Assembly: GCF_051020985.1 (NCBI RefSeq)
Contig: NC_135010.1
Location: forward strand, 4,400,001-4,464,000
Origin: Nomia melanderi
Lineage: Eukaryota > Arthropoda > Insecta > Hymenoptera > Halictidae
Direction of reading: 5' to 3'
Length of the DNA: 64,000 nucleotides
Part shown: in pieces, positions 23,671 to 37,649 of the stretch
Layout of the letters: every line of letters begins with the position of its first letter
Numbering within the stretch: the first letter of the stretch is position 1
Translations under genes and position numbers: made by a program
Notes under the pieces: model-generated
What the model was told of the DNA's origin: nothing
Database searches by the model: none
Seen by the model: the letters and a program-made list of their open reading frames with translations, nothing else

Positions 23671-26600
23671 GTATACGACACGTATATAAACTTTCCAAAT
23701 TATAAAAATACGATTAATACTTAACGTGTTATCACAGTTAAAGAGTATCTAAGAATACAAATTCATGTTAATACCATTGAAAAAAATACTTACTGCTGTT
23801 AAAGTAGTATACAAATCATTTAAATCACAAGGTGTTAGACACGATATAATGAAAAGTTTTATGTAATTATAAAAGTCACAACATAGATATTCTAATACAA
23901 AAAGACACTTAGCGTGGTACAGCAGTGTTATATGAAAATTATATTTTATGCTGTTACGTATGAAATATTTGATATTATTGTGCCAAACTATTGACGTGAC
24001 TCTTTCTCAGAAATCAAAAAACGGTGAAGAACCTAATAAATAGAAAACACTTCATTTTTAATAATAGTATATTACAACACAGAATATTACTAAAAATAAT
24101 AAACACAACATCGATAATGCATTTAACAATCAAATAAGATTCGAACAACATAAAAGTCTTGTTAAGTTATATAATTTAGTTATATTTGTTGCTTTATACA
24201 TTATACAACAATTAAAGACGTTAGAATTATATTAATGTATATTACATTTAAGTTGGAAAAATTTGATAAATATTACGATTTTATGTTTCATAGTACGATA
24301 CTAAGTTTAATTGGAACAGTATTATTATATTCAAGGGTTACATTGTATGTAATTTGTAGAGACTGTATCCCATTGTTCAATTATATTTTACTTTTATCTT
24401 AATTTCATACAGTAAAGGGTAGGCATGTTTATGTATATGTAATTAATTAAGCACATACTTATATATTACAACTGCACTATACAATTTTTATATTTGACAA
24501 GTTTTTTACGTTTATGATTCCTTGAGTTTAAGTTATATGCATGTAAAATCATGCTGAACTAAAGGGATATTGAAATCTTGCACAATATGTATATATACTT
24601 ATGCGTCAGTACAAAGTTTACTATTTCCAGTGGGTTCCTAAAGTATTACATTCAAAGTTTTTAATATTTCTGTATTTTTTTCAGTATGTATATTTATAAA
24701 ATAGTTTTCATCTTCAAGTTTTTATAAATATTAACATTTTATATCCAATAATAAATATGTATATAGATTTTAAGAATGATTTATAAATTTTGAATACTAA
24801 CAAAACGGCAACATTAATAATAATCACTGAAATATGATGCAATAACAATCTTTGTTTACACTCTGAAAAATAATGCGTAACATGTTTAAAATTGTTATTA
24901 TGCAAATTGAGAAGATTGTCACCATATTCTTTCATTATTTGTGCTTAATATGTTTTCATATATACTTTCAATTTGTGTAAAATTCTTTAATATTCATATT
25001 CATTTAAATATTTATTTGAAAAATATTATTTAATGAGGTCGACACTTTTATAGATATGAATAATATTCAATGTTAAAAAGTACTTCTCAGAAAACTTGAA
25101 ATTAATGTGTTTTTTAAATTAATCTTTTCTTATAAAAACATCTTAATACGTTTTGCAGAGATTATAAAACTACATCAATTATAAATATAAGTAATAAAAT
25201 TTCTGTTTAAGAGAAAGATTTAACTGCAGTTTACATACTAATAACATGAGAATTGCTATGCAAATTATTATAATTTTAAAGTGCAACCTAATTGCATAAA
25301 TTAATTTTCACATTAATGACTTATATTCGTACGCGGAGTTTCTATTTTATTTAATATTTTAAATGTTTGTGTTAAAGATTATATTACACATAGTATATGT
25401 ACATATACATATACGTGCACATTAAAAAAAAGAACTTGTATATAAATTCTATCTACATATAACTGATCTAGAAGTTTTTTATACTTATTAGTAAAACCAG
25501 TAACTACATCTAACTTCTTAAAAAATTAAAAGGTACTCAGAAACATGGATTTAACATAACATAATTATATGAAAGTGAGACTTAATCAATACAGTCATAC
25601 ATAACAAACACATAATTAAGGCAATAGCGGTGAAGATAATAATAATGATTAAAAAATCTTGAAAACGTGTATGAAATACCCGCCGATGGCAATAAAAATA
25701 CGACGTACAAATTTAATGAGAAAAGAAAAAAGAGAAAGCAAATTTCTAAAATGTATTATAATTTCAGTGCTATAATGTGTGAGAAATACCATTCATGAAA
25801 AAAGGGGTTGGTGTAACTCTTTATTAAATTAAATATCGCATCTACATGATTCTTTTACATAGCATGATCATCAAGTATAAACTAAATCTGTTATAATAAT
25901 ACTTTATAAATAAGTTTTCTAATAGAAATACAATTACTACTGATTATTACTATCACTAAAATTAGTTAACCGCTCTCTGCCACTGTATGATTATTATCAC
26001 ATACCCTATATCGACTGCACTGTCTTCTACTTTTCATCTTTGCATGCAAATCTATAGACACAATTTAAAATAAGTATATAAGCTTGCAATGAAAGTAAAA
26101 GACATGTTTGTCGTGCTTGAAAGATAAAAGAGTAGTCTTGAGCGGTCAACTGATTTCAACTGTATGATGATACTGATATTATCGATAGCTCAGTATTTGA
26201 AAAGTCAAAACTTTGTAACGTAGGATTTAATCCGAGTAGATAAACTAAAGTTAAAGAAAACTTGTAATCGTGTATAAAATAATTTATTAATACATAGTTC
26301 AATAATTCTGTATATTTCTAGCAGTATCTGTGTAACTTCCGTTGTCTACTCGTATCATATCCCTTATCATAATATTGCACCAGGCTTTCAAATGCTCAGG
26401 TATCTTAATTATTCAGTTCATACACCAATGATCAGAATAATTATCTGCCCTACTCCAGTCACCCCGGATTTATAATATTTGGGTGGTTGGCAAATATTCT
26501 ACCATCAGTATCAATAATTAAAAGAAACAATCATTACTTCTCAAAGATCTACTTATCAGGACTGCCTATGGTTGAATTGTTTGGGGACTTGATATCTCCT

Positions 26601-29600
26601 TTTGTACCTGCCTTTAGTTAAGTACCTTTTCACTTTAATAGAGCATTGTAAACACAGGCTATATTAGCCAGAAGTTTTCTTCATAGCGAATTTAATCATT
26701 TAATAGCCTAAGTCATTTAATACTATGAGATCTCTTTTGTGTATGTGCGTATAAATGCCTGTCTGTGTCTGTTGCACGTAGATGTATGCGTCTTGTATGA
26801 ATCTCTAAAGGTAACTGCACATTTGCTATACGTATATACCTATATTTACAACAGTATTGCACTTACATACTGTATTGCTAAATTTGATCTTTTAAAATCA
26901 CAGAAGAATTGCTATATTACAATACTTGAATATTGGTTACTGATTTATTATCTTATCAACATATTAATTTATTTGATCGTATTAATTTGAACGAAGTACA
27001 TTGAAATATATTTTTTATTATTGATCTTAAGCGCAATATTTGCATTTGACTTCTTTGATATTATGCAGAGACAGCATTACACTAAACAGTATGTATAATT
27101 ATTGCGATGTAATGATTATATCGCTACTGAATTTCTATATTATTTATGCAGTAATAATCACTATAACAAATTATTATTTTATATAGTTACTAAAATAACT
27201 TTATCTCACATAAGAACCTTTTTAACATTTGTTAATGCTATATGTGAAAAAAATTAAATATTTTCTAATTTTTGTTATTTATTATATTTTTACGTGGTTG
27301 TATAACGATAAATTTTTGTAAATTAAGAATGTTACATATTACAATTTTATATAGGCTATGATTTCGTATCAATTTTTTAATTTATTTATATCCAATATAG
27401 AAATATTTACTGATTGATAAATAGTTAAAATCTATTAATAAAGAAATCTATAATTTGAAATAGTAACGCACATCATATGCTTAAGATACAGACTGTGTCA
27501 TGTTATAAATGAATATGTATATATATATACTCAACCAAGTTAGAGAACACATTCTTTAAACGAATCAGGAGATTTTTCTAACAAACGGAAAAGAATATTA
27601 CGCGTTTCAATGTAGTAATTCAAAGAATAGAGAACAGTTAAACTGTTTCTCAATGTCGTAAACTTCTTTTTACAATGTACACTTTAGAATAAACTGTTAA
27701 TAACATAACCAGAAATCTTTCACGATTATACAATTCAATGTAGTACTCCATTTATTACGCCTTGTCTTTTTGAATGTTATCGGATGCTCAATCTATACTA
27801 CAAAAATTAGTCGATCCTCTCGTATATGTATATTTCCATTCCAATGTAAATCTGAAAGGACAAAAGTGCCTATCTTAGATTTTCTAATCTCATATATGTG
27901 AGTGGTGTTTACTTAACAAACATTATACTAAAACATTATTATAAAATGAACTATGCAATTACATATTATGCATTCCACATTGTACATTTAATATTATAAG
28001 CAACAGTGGATTATAAAAAAAATTTACATGTGATAATTATTTAAATTTATACTAAAAATTATATGTTGCATTCAAATAATATTCTTATGACAGTATTATA
28101 AACTATTAAATATTCAGTTATAATTCATATTTGTATATTTAATATTTTTAAGAATTTTCTTTCAGTAAAGTATAATATGTCTTTTAAACAATAATAAATA
28201 TTTAAAAAATACGTATTATTAAAGAGAATAATTTAAAAAAGACAAACTACTCGAAAGTTACATTAAACCAAACAATTTTTAATATTTTAACAGTGTTTTT
28301 TTATTGTTAAAACAGTTTTATGATATCCAAAAGAAATTAAACAATATATAAATTTTGTCATCGATGAAGTTACAAACATGTACAATTATTATGAATGAAA
28401 TATATTTTTAAACAATTACTTGAAAATTTAAATAATAATTTTAAAAAATATACTGAAGACCTATAATTTAATTGTGATTATTGTACTAGATTTTATCCAG
28501 ACTGAGTTATTACATAAATGTATATATTACTAATTAGCAAATGTTTGTGCGCCAGTATTATTTATTTCTCATTCCACTGTATTATCACTAAATATTAAAT
28601 AAATCTACCTTGAAGAATATCTTATCATATATTTATAGAAACTTTTCAAAGCAATGTTACAATTCACATTCTATGATAGAGATTATAAAATTGATCAAGA
28701 TATATCCTATTCTTATGTACACTGTTACAGTTACTATATAATAATATTTCTAATATAAAAATAATAGACACTGTAGTAAATAAAAATATATAATGAATAT
28801 AATAAACAGGGTACCACGAGCAAAGCCTGATTTTAAATCCATTACAACTATTTCATGTCTGTAATTCAGAAAATTAACAACTTTTCTATGTTTTCATCTT
28901 AATATTTTAAACCGAATATTCCACAAATAGTTTTTATAAGTTCATTGTATTATGTATTATTTACTTACTAATGGTAAATTTTCTCTAAAGAGGATAAATT
29001 TTCCGTTCGTGCACAATATAATATAACATTGTAGTATTGAAGATAATTGATTCTACTTACACATATTATAATATTACAAATAAACGTATAAAACACAATA
29101 CATGAAATAAGGGTAAATGTATTCATAGAATATCATAACATGTATTTAAAAATATTTATTATGTATAAACATTTTAATAAATACTTGTTATAAAGTGGTA
29201 TATTACTTTTTCATTTAAATTATTTCACTTGTTACTTATACTTTAAAAATTATTAGACCAATTGGCTCTATTATTTAACAATGAAACTTTATTTATAACC
29301 TATTTTTAATTTATTAATTTCCTTTTCTGACTTTTTTACCGAATTTTAATTCATATTCAATTTTATAATAAATATTAACAAAATCTTTTGCTTAATATTT
29401 ATACATTTATGAAATTATGTAGTACAATTAATTTTTATTTTTTTATTTTTGTTTAAGTAACTTTATTTTTAAAGAACTTGTAACTTGAATAAAATAAATA
29501 CAATACATAAATTATAAACCTTTTACATTTAATTCAGCAAATTAACTAAACTTATCTATGTTACGGGTATTAAACGTAAAAAAAAATTAATAGTGCAACG

Positions 29601-32045
29601 TTTGTTTATAATTTTTTTATTGCCTATATTATTTTTTTATAGTCTATGGTCACATGTAAAAAAATAATCATTAATAAAGCATTACTCTTAAAACAAAAGT
29701 AAACAAATTTATAAAAAATAAATAATTCGATTTTGTTTAATTTTATTATAAAAATGAACAATTAAATATTGCAATTTCCTTTTTATACATTTCTACAATT
29801 ATTGTGACAAACGTTAATCAATTATGTTACATACACTAAATATATCACAAATGTACTTGCGTAATTTTCTTATATACACAAAATGTTTATATATTATGAT
29901 CAACGTCATATAAAATACGAATTTATCGGAATTAATGAATTTAAAAAATATATTTCTAAATATAAATATTGCTACAAATAATAATCTTCTTTATTTTTAA
30001 TGTAACATTCTAAGCTTTAACATGATAAATTATGTTTCTTCATAACTTGATACTGAACTTCTTCTGTTAATTTCACATGTATTAAATATACATATACGAT
30101 TTATGATAAAAAAGGATAAATTATTAAAATTGTAACATGAGAAAACTTTCTAAAATTAATTATTCTATTTATAGACACAAATACTTTGCATGCATGCTTT
30201 CATTCTACTATGTATAATTATATTACTAATAAATTAATTCAGTTTCTATACATGTAAGAATTCTGCAATATATTTCATATAAATTAACAACCAAAAAAAG
30301 TTGTGAACATTTATGTTATTTTTAGGTTTACAAAGTACTTAATCTGTGATAAATAACACTGTTTTTAATAATACTATGCTGTTACTACTTGAAAATAAGT
30401 TTAAACAGTGTTAATAATCGTAATAATCGTTGTTATATTTCCATATCTTATATACAAATTTCATTTATACATTTAGTGAAATTTGTATATTTATTTTCAA
30501 AACTGACTGCAATTGTAATACATACATTCTTTACATGTACCACTATATATCTTCAAAGAATGGAAAAATAATCATTTCAAAATGTATAAATTGCATAATT
30601 ATACTTGTATAAGGTAACTTCTTTAAGAATAATTTTCTTGTTTGTCTGTATTACTTATATAATTTTTCTTGTTTATTAAGTAATAATTTCAAATATCATA
30701 TGATAGAATTTAAATTCAAAATAAAAATTAAAATGTTTCTTGAGAGGCATACCTAATAGAACAAGTATAATTACACAGTTACTTCAGTGTTTATGATATA
30801 CCTGATAATTAGAGAAAATATGTGTTTTAATGAAGCTAAAATTATTCTTTATAAAATGGCAATTTGCATAATTAGTAAAATAATTTTTAGTTTCATTACA
30901 CATCAAAATGATGTAATTTTTTAAATTATAATTAATCAATGTCATTTTTAATACAATTAAGTTAATCGTTATAAATCGAATATTTATTGCAAAACCTTTA
31001 TATTTTTAATCAAATTTAATTGTAACAGGAGAAATTATGTAATAATGTCTGTTTCCTCATGCAAAAATAAATATTCTGTATCAAAATAATACTTTTTAAA
31101 GAATGATTCATTTTATTAACCATTACTTGTATGTGAGATATGTTACGACAATTTATATTTCAAATATTTGCTCAATAAAAGAAACATAAGTACACTATTT
31201 ATTACTTATTATTGTCTAATTTTGTTTAAATCTAAAGAGACATATTAGAAAATATTGATTACTTCAGTGTGATAGCTAATATAAATAGTTACAATATATT
31301 ACAATTACTGTTATAAAATTTATTTATTTGTATTTTATTTGTAATAGTAATGGTAAAAAAGCTATATAAGTAATACATTAAGCTATCCCAAGCAATGAAG
31401 GAGTAAAATGACATAAGTACATATGAATTCCCTTAATTATAATTCATTACTACATTACGAAATTTATTATATTATTTCACAGATATGCATTGCGTATTAT
31501 GCAAATATCTTTATATAACCAAAAATTCACATACAGTATCAAATTATAGGTTTACCAAGCATTAGAGATTATGGAACATAGGAAAAATGCTGTAATGAAA
31601 AAATATGCCAACAGTAATTGCTAAATCCTCATAATTCTCCAACCTTTTTCCAATTTTTTCTGGGCAATTAGAATGATTCCTAATGCTTTGTATATCTATA
31701 GATATGGTAGCATCGAGATATTTATACACACCTGGTAAATTAGATACTTTTTATATGATTTACTGTAAGATGTGTTCTACATATAGAATGTGTACAAGAT
31801 GAACTAACTTAGTAGTCTCACATAAAAGAATAAAATTTATGTCTGTTTAATAGCTATAAATTCGTATAAAAGGTATACATGCTCCATTAAATACTATATG
31901 TTCATTTTAATAATATTGGAAATAATAAATAATCATAAGTTCAAAATTGAAATATATTATTTAATAAATAGATATTTAATATAATTATTTATAAAATTTG
32001 ATATCAGTTAGAAACTTACAGATGTATTCAATCACAGAATTAGCT
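23671..32045. other. 8.4-kb AT-rich region without a recognised gene (DGK 3' UTR and intergenic)
   Basis: DGK (+) and EARS2 (-) converge on this stretch. I read both strands and saw no exon chain, no RNA gene and no clear transposon. Composition is very AT-rich with short TA/CA runs (for example 25387-25420). A long DGK 3' UTR may occupy the left part. Confidence 0.5.
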
Positions 32046-35000
32046 TTAAGAAATGCAACGATTTATCCTTAATAATGTAGTGTCTTTTCCTAAAATTTCT
32101 ATCATTTCACCTACAGGTGGACCATCCTAAAAATATTATAACACATGTTAGATGAACTAATTTAAGGCTATTAAAAAATGAATCTTAAATTACCTTTAAA
32201 CCACTAAGAATCCCACGTAATACTTTCATCAGCGTTGGAAAAGGAATTTCATGCTCATTAGCAAATTCTTTAAGATAAGTATTGATCCATGTCTTATTAA
32301 AATTATGAATATCAGTTTCAAGTAATTTCATGTTTAATATTTTAAGCACATCTATATAAAAAAGAATCATTTTAATTATTTAAAAATATTTATTAAATGT
32401 AATATATACCTAAACATTCCGATTCTATAATATCGGGTGCCACTGATGGTATCATCCATAAAAATGCTAATTCTTTAGACACCAGATCACTTAATTTATA
32501 TATTCTACTCTGTGCCCATTTCAATATTGCAAGTATATGATGATCATCTAATTGTAAAGTTCCATCTGCATGTCTAAAATAATATTAAGGCTGTATAATA
32601 ACTCTCAGTGATAAAAATGAATATTTATAAAAAAGATATACAAACCTTTCTGGAAATGCATCTATAACTAATTCTTTAATTCTTTCAATCAAGAATTTAT
32701 TATTTTTTTCATTCGCCAATAATTTAGTAATTTCTAGCTTATTAAATTGTAACAGTTTTTCGGATAACAGTTTATTGGAGTTCACTTTTATAGCAGAAAT
32801 ATTAAACTAAAAAAAGTGTTAAAGTTTACTATAGAATGACAAAATAATGAAGGTAAATAAAGTTACATAATTTATATGTGTACTATTATGAAATTTTTAA
32901 ATAATAATATTCACTTGTTTAATTAACTCCTCATAGCTGTGGATGTATTCGACACCCCCTTTGTTATTGAAGCCACCACCAGCATGTATAACATAATTTA
33001 GAACTGCCAATGGAAAAATTCCTTGTCTCCGTAAAAATTCAATATTTATATCATTTTGTCTCTTCGATAATTTTGTTCCATTTGCATTTAATATTAAAGG
33101 TAAATGTCCATACTTAGGAGGTGTCCAATTAAATGCTCTGTAGTAATTTAATTATTTATATTAAAATACTAATATGTTACAATGCAGTATATTAAATAAC
33201 AATTTAGTAAAATAAAATATTAAAATTAATATGATACTACAAATTCAATTGTATAAATAATAAATTTATATTATCAACAATTTTTTTAAATGTTATGCTC
33301 CTAAAAAGTAGGAATGAACTGTACTAAACATCTTTTTTTTTTCTTAAATAAACACAAATAATTCAATATTTCCACGTATATATTCATAAAATAAACGTAA
33401 TCATAATAAAATTTCACTCAGGAGCAAAATTTAATTTGTTCTATTAACTAAATACTACAAATATTTTAAAATAATCAATACAAATTTTGTTTTAAATGAA
33501 CTTTCTACAAACTGAATTATAAAATATGTGCATATAATATCTAAATACTTGTCTATAGTATTTGGATTTAACACATTAATATTATAATGTAATATAATTT
33601 ATAATTGTATTCACATCTGTCGGTATAGATTTTAAATATTTACATACACTTACTTATACATCATTATATGCTTAGGTGTAGATATTTGCCATTCAATTCC
33701 TCGTAACACATGGGATATCTCCATAAAATGGTCATCAACAACATTTGCAAAATGATAAGTCGGATAACCATCTGATTTTATAATAATTGGATCTCCTTCA
33801 GATTGTACAATATCATGTGTTATTTCACCATATATCATATCATTAAAATATTCTGGTGTAGATGATAACTACAAAGATTACAAAAAGCATTCTTCCTAAG
33901 ATACAACTTATTAAAGTAATATTATTTCCTATTATTTTTGTGATACCTTAAATCTGATACAATATGGAAGTCCTTTATCGAGTTTTTCTTTTACTTTATC
34001 ACTACTCAAATGCCGACATTTGTTATCATATTTAGGCACCTGTCCACACTTCAAAGCGATTCTTCGCAATAACTGCAGTCTGCTTTCTGTGCAGAAACAG
34101 TAATATGCAGATTGATTACTTAAAAGTTTAAGTACTTGTTCTCTGTAATTTAATCATTAGTAGTACATTAAGATCTTCATTCAGAAAAAAATTTAATTTT
34201 AATATAATTTATTATTTTAATGGTATTCTGTATTTAATTATCATACAATATGCATTTTGATAATCAGTTTTATTATCATTTCATCTAATATTATACAAAA
34301 TGTTTTTAATTTATATTAAAAATATTTACAGAGATATTGTAGTAAATACAATTAAAATAAATAATATATAAATAATGTTCTATAATAAAAATACTATTAT
34401 AATAAAACATTTTATTGAGCAACTGAAAAGTGTAATTTATTATATTTATTTCATATTACATATTTCAACTATTTACATAACAGTATACTGCCTTAAAATC
34501 AGATTACTATCCTTATAATATTGTTACTATTATATAAAACATATCAAATATGGAATTATTGAACTCCTTTAATTATTTCTTAATTTTCTTATCACACTTG
34601 CAAATATTTGTATATACATTGCATTATTACATATTGTATACATATATATTGTAATATTATTGACATCAATACTGTGTACTTTATTTACAAAAATGAAAGA
34701 CTGAATAATATCTAATTTCAAATTTTAAGTTTTTTATAAATCTGAACTCATATAATACTAAAAAACCACATTTCATTTTACTTAAGGGAAAACGCTGATC
34801 TATTATAATTGTCAAAAGATTGATTTTTTTCGAAAAGGAGAATTTCAAAATTCCAAAAATTACTGAAGTTATAAATTTTTAAGTAGTAGTTACTACATGG
34901 ATTTTATCTTCTTCCAAAGAAGTCCCACTGTTCAAGGAGAAATTTGTCGAAATCTACTATAAAAAGTATCGAGGACATTCTCAATATTCACATTAACTAA

Positions 35001-35851
35001 AAAGTTACACAACTATTTATATCCTGAAAAGATTTATAACAAAACATTAAAGAACCACAAATTGCCATCTTGTTCAATTTGTCATAGGAAAAAATCTAAG
35101 GAAAAACATTTATCTATTCTCTTAAACTAGAATCTCTCCTTAAAATATAATAATTTATATTTAATACATTTTAATGACCGTTAAAAGCTATCTATATCAG
35201 AAAGCTTACTAACAAAATTTTTACTTTACTTTTATATATTTAAAAATTGATCATGCGAATTATTTTATTACTTTACATAATTCTACTAATTTAATTAAAG
35301 ACTATTTTTATTATGAATAAGAATTTCAATTATAAAAATGTCATTATACATTACTACTTAAACAAGAAAGTTAATCGTACTTGTATATGTCAAGTCGTTT
35401 TGACTGAATATATGGTCCAGTAGGTCCTCCTCTTATAGGGCTCTCATCAGCTATAATTCCACACCATAACAAATCATTTTGAATCTTTTCCATTGCTCCT
35501 GGAATACATCTACTTTGATCTGTGTCCTCAATTCGTAATATAAATGCACCATTATTAGCTCGTGCAAATAAATAATTATATAATGCAGTTCGTAAACCTC
35601 CTAAGTGTAATAAACCTGTGACATTAAATGAGATTAATATTGTTTATATGAAAAAAATTGAAATTTGATATTTACATGGTAACAATAACAAAATAACAAT
35701 ATCAATTTTGTATAAAGGTTCATATTCAAAGGAATTAACCTCGATACATACCAGTTGGACTGGGTGCAAACCTAACTCTTACTTGCTCCTTTTTGAAAAA
35801 ACGTTTTTGTAAAACTTGAACACTTAATGTACGATATATATTGCGATGCAT
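32046..35851 (-). CDS. Ears2: Mitochondrial glutamyl-tRNA synthetase (class I)
   Basis: Nine minus-strand exons join in phase: 35851-35752, 35615-35381, 34142-33947, 33868-33654, 33137-32915, 32806-32646, 32573-32410, 32351-32194 and 32126-32046, giving 510 residues. The enzyme charges tRNA-Glu with glutamate in mitochondria. The start MHRNIYRTLSVQVLQKRF is a basic, Ser/Leu-rich presequence suited to mitochondrial import. It is followed by VRVRFAPSPTGLLHLGGLRT, the class I HIGH-like motif (HLGG). Other landmarks are LRIEDTDQSR, the GDPIIIKSDGYPTYHFANVV substrate-site block, HVLRGIEW, and the KMSKS-type loop KLSKRQ. The C-terminal half is the helical anticodon-binding region. The gene is divergent from SUZ12 across 1.8 kb and convergent with DGK. 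Confidence 0.96.
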
Positions 35852-37649
35852 CTTATTCCAAAAGTAAATTACATTACAGTCATTTAAATTTCATTGAATG
35901 CTGATAATGTCTTATATTAAATTATGATTGCATATAGTACAGTTTACTACGTATTAAAGTATAACACTTTAATTCTTTAATTCACTAATTTCAGATATTC
36001 TTGTAATAGAAGTGAATAGGTTATCAAAAACATGTACCATACATAATTCGTTCACGTTGCTTCTGCACAACTTTCACACATGATATACAGGGTGTCTCAT
36101 TTAAGAATGAGTGCCCAAATATCTTTTATAATTATTGCGAGGATACAAAACCATTTTATATATAAGTAATTTAAATAGCTTTAAACGATCAATATTTAGG
36201 TTTTTTCAAAAATCATTTTTTCAAAATATTCGAGAACAGCGATATTTCTTTTACAAATAACTACTCATTTTTTTTATTCCATCGTGTAATTCATGAAAGA
36301 ATACGTTTTGATTTGGTTGTGATTGGATCTTTAAATAACTTTGGACTCGAAATTCACTAAAACTACGTATAAAATGTTTTTTACATCCTCACAATTAAAA
36401 AAGTTCTTAGAGAAGTTACACTTAAATAGAATACCCTGTATAGTTACGGAACATATGATACAATGTTCGACTTGTAACTGAGTACTCTAGCAACCCCTTT
36501 ACTGTCTGTAGTAATAACTAGTTAATAGTGAATAGTTAATAATTAATAATAACTAGTATAAACCAACAGGTTGAAAATATAATAGCTTTTACTACTCTCA
36601 AACACTTTATTGAACCTTTCGAGTTTCGTGAAGTTACAATAGGAATACTGTAGTTCGAATGATATCCTTACCTTTAATAGTACATTAAAAAATTAATACT
36701 AATTTAAAGGAAAAATATGAATAATTGAAAATTATTCGAAGTTATTGAAAAATAATGATTAAATAATACTTTTATATGCATAAGTCTTGTTCATATTAAT
36801 ATAAATCATATTCTAATAAAAGTGTAAAATCCTTACTATAATAGTTAAATAGAAGTTATCTTTAGACAATAATTTATATTTTTATATTCAACTGTGTATT
36901 TTAAAACAAATTTAATGTAACTTATAAAAATGTGTCATTGAAATTCGTTTTAATTTTTAATTAAATATTATTTAAATGTAAATAAAACACTACGAATGTT
37001 TTATAATTTAAATTCGTATTTGTAATATAAATTATAAGAAAAGGGATAAAAAACAAAAATAAAATTATATTTACATAATATAATTGACGCATAAAAGTTT
37101 TTCATACGTTTGTTACAGTATTTACAATATTTAAATTATATATTATGTAGACCTTATTTTTCAAAAGGAATTACATCTCACATATGCATCTTTACTGTAA
37201 TTCTTGTAATAATTTATTATTCCAGTAAATATTTCTTTGATTATTTTATTAAAAGTCGTTATGTTTATTAAAAACAAAGCGCGTTAATGAATTATAAAAA
37301 ATAATTTTTGTGTAAATTACAACTCCCAAAAAACGTGTATTAAAATATTTAATGAAAATTAATATCTTATTGATAAATATTTGTAGACGTTATAAGTTTA
37401 ATCTCTCATAAAAACAAAATATTGCAATATATTTTTATAATGGAGAACGCGCCGATATTTACATTTGCCGCCGTGTATACTGATAACGAATATATAATTG
37501 GTTAGATCTAGTTATTAGTTCCGACATAAGGGTGCGCTTTAGTTGCTGGCTAAGCGCCGCAGATTTCGCGCGGGGCGGGTGTTGTCATTGTATTTTCACG
37601 TGACGAAAAGTGATTTTTCGTGGGATATTCGACAACAAATTGGGTGAAA
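35852..37649. promoter_or_regulatory. Divergent intergenic region between EARS2 (-) and SUZ12 (+)
   Basis: The left half carries a mariner-like MITE (36086-36440). The right end (about 37520-37650) is a short GC-rich patch (GCGCGGGGCGGGTG and neighbours), which stands out against the AT-rich background and probably marks the SUZ12 transcription start. Confidence 0.5.
36086..36440. mobile_element. Tc1/mariner-type MITE
   Basis: The left end TACAGGGTGTCTCATTTAAG and the reverse complement of the right end, TACAGGGTATTCTATTTAAG, form terminal inverted repeats. TA dinucleotides flank both sides (GATA|TACAGGG, CCCTGTA|TAG), as for TA-targeting elements. Length about 355 bp, no ORF. Confidence 0.75.

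Noticed and set aside
26739..26990. 83-aa ORF in the 8.4-kb AT-rich region
   Set aside because: Hydrophobic composition typical of translated AT-rich DNA; no splice partners.
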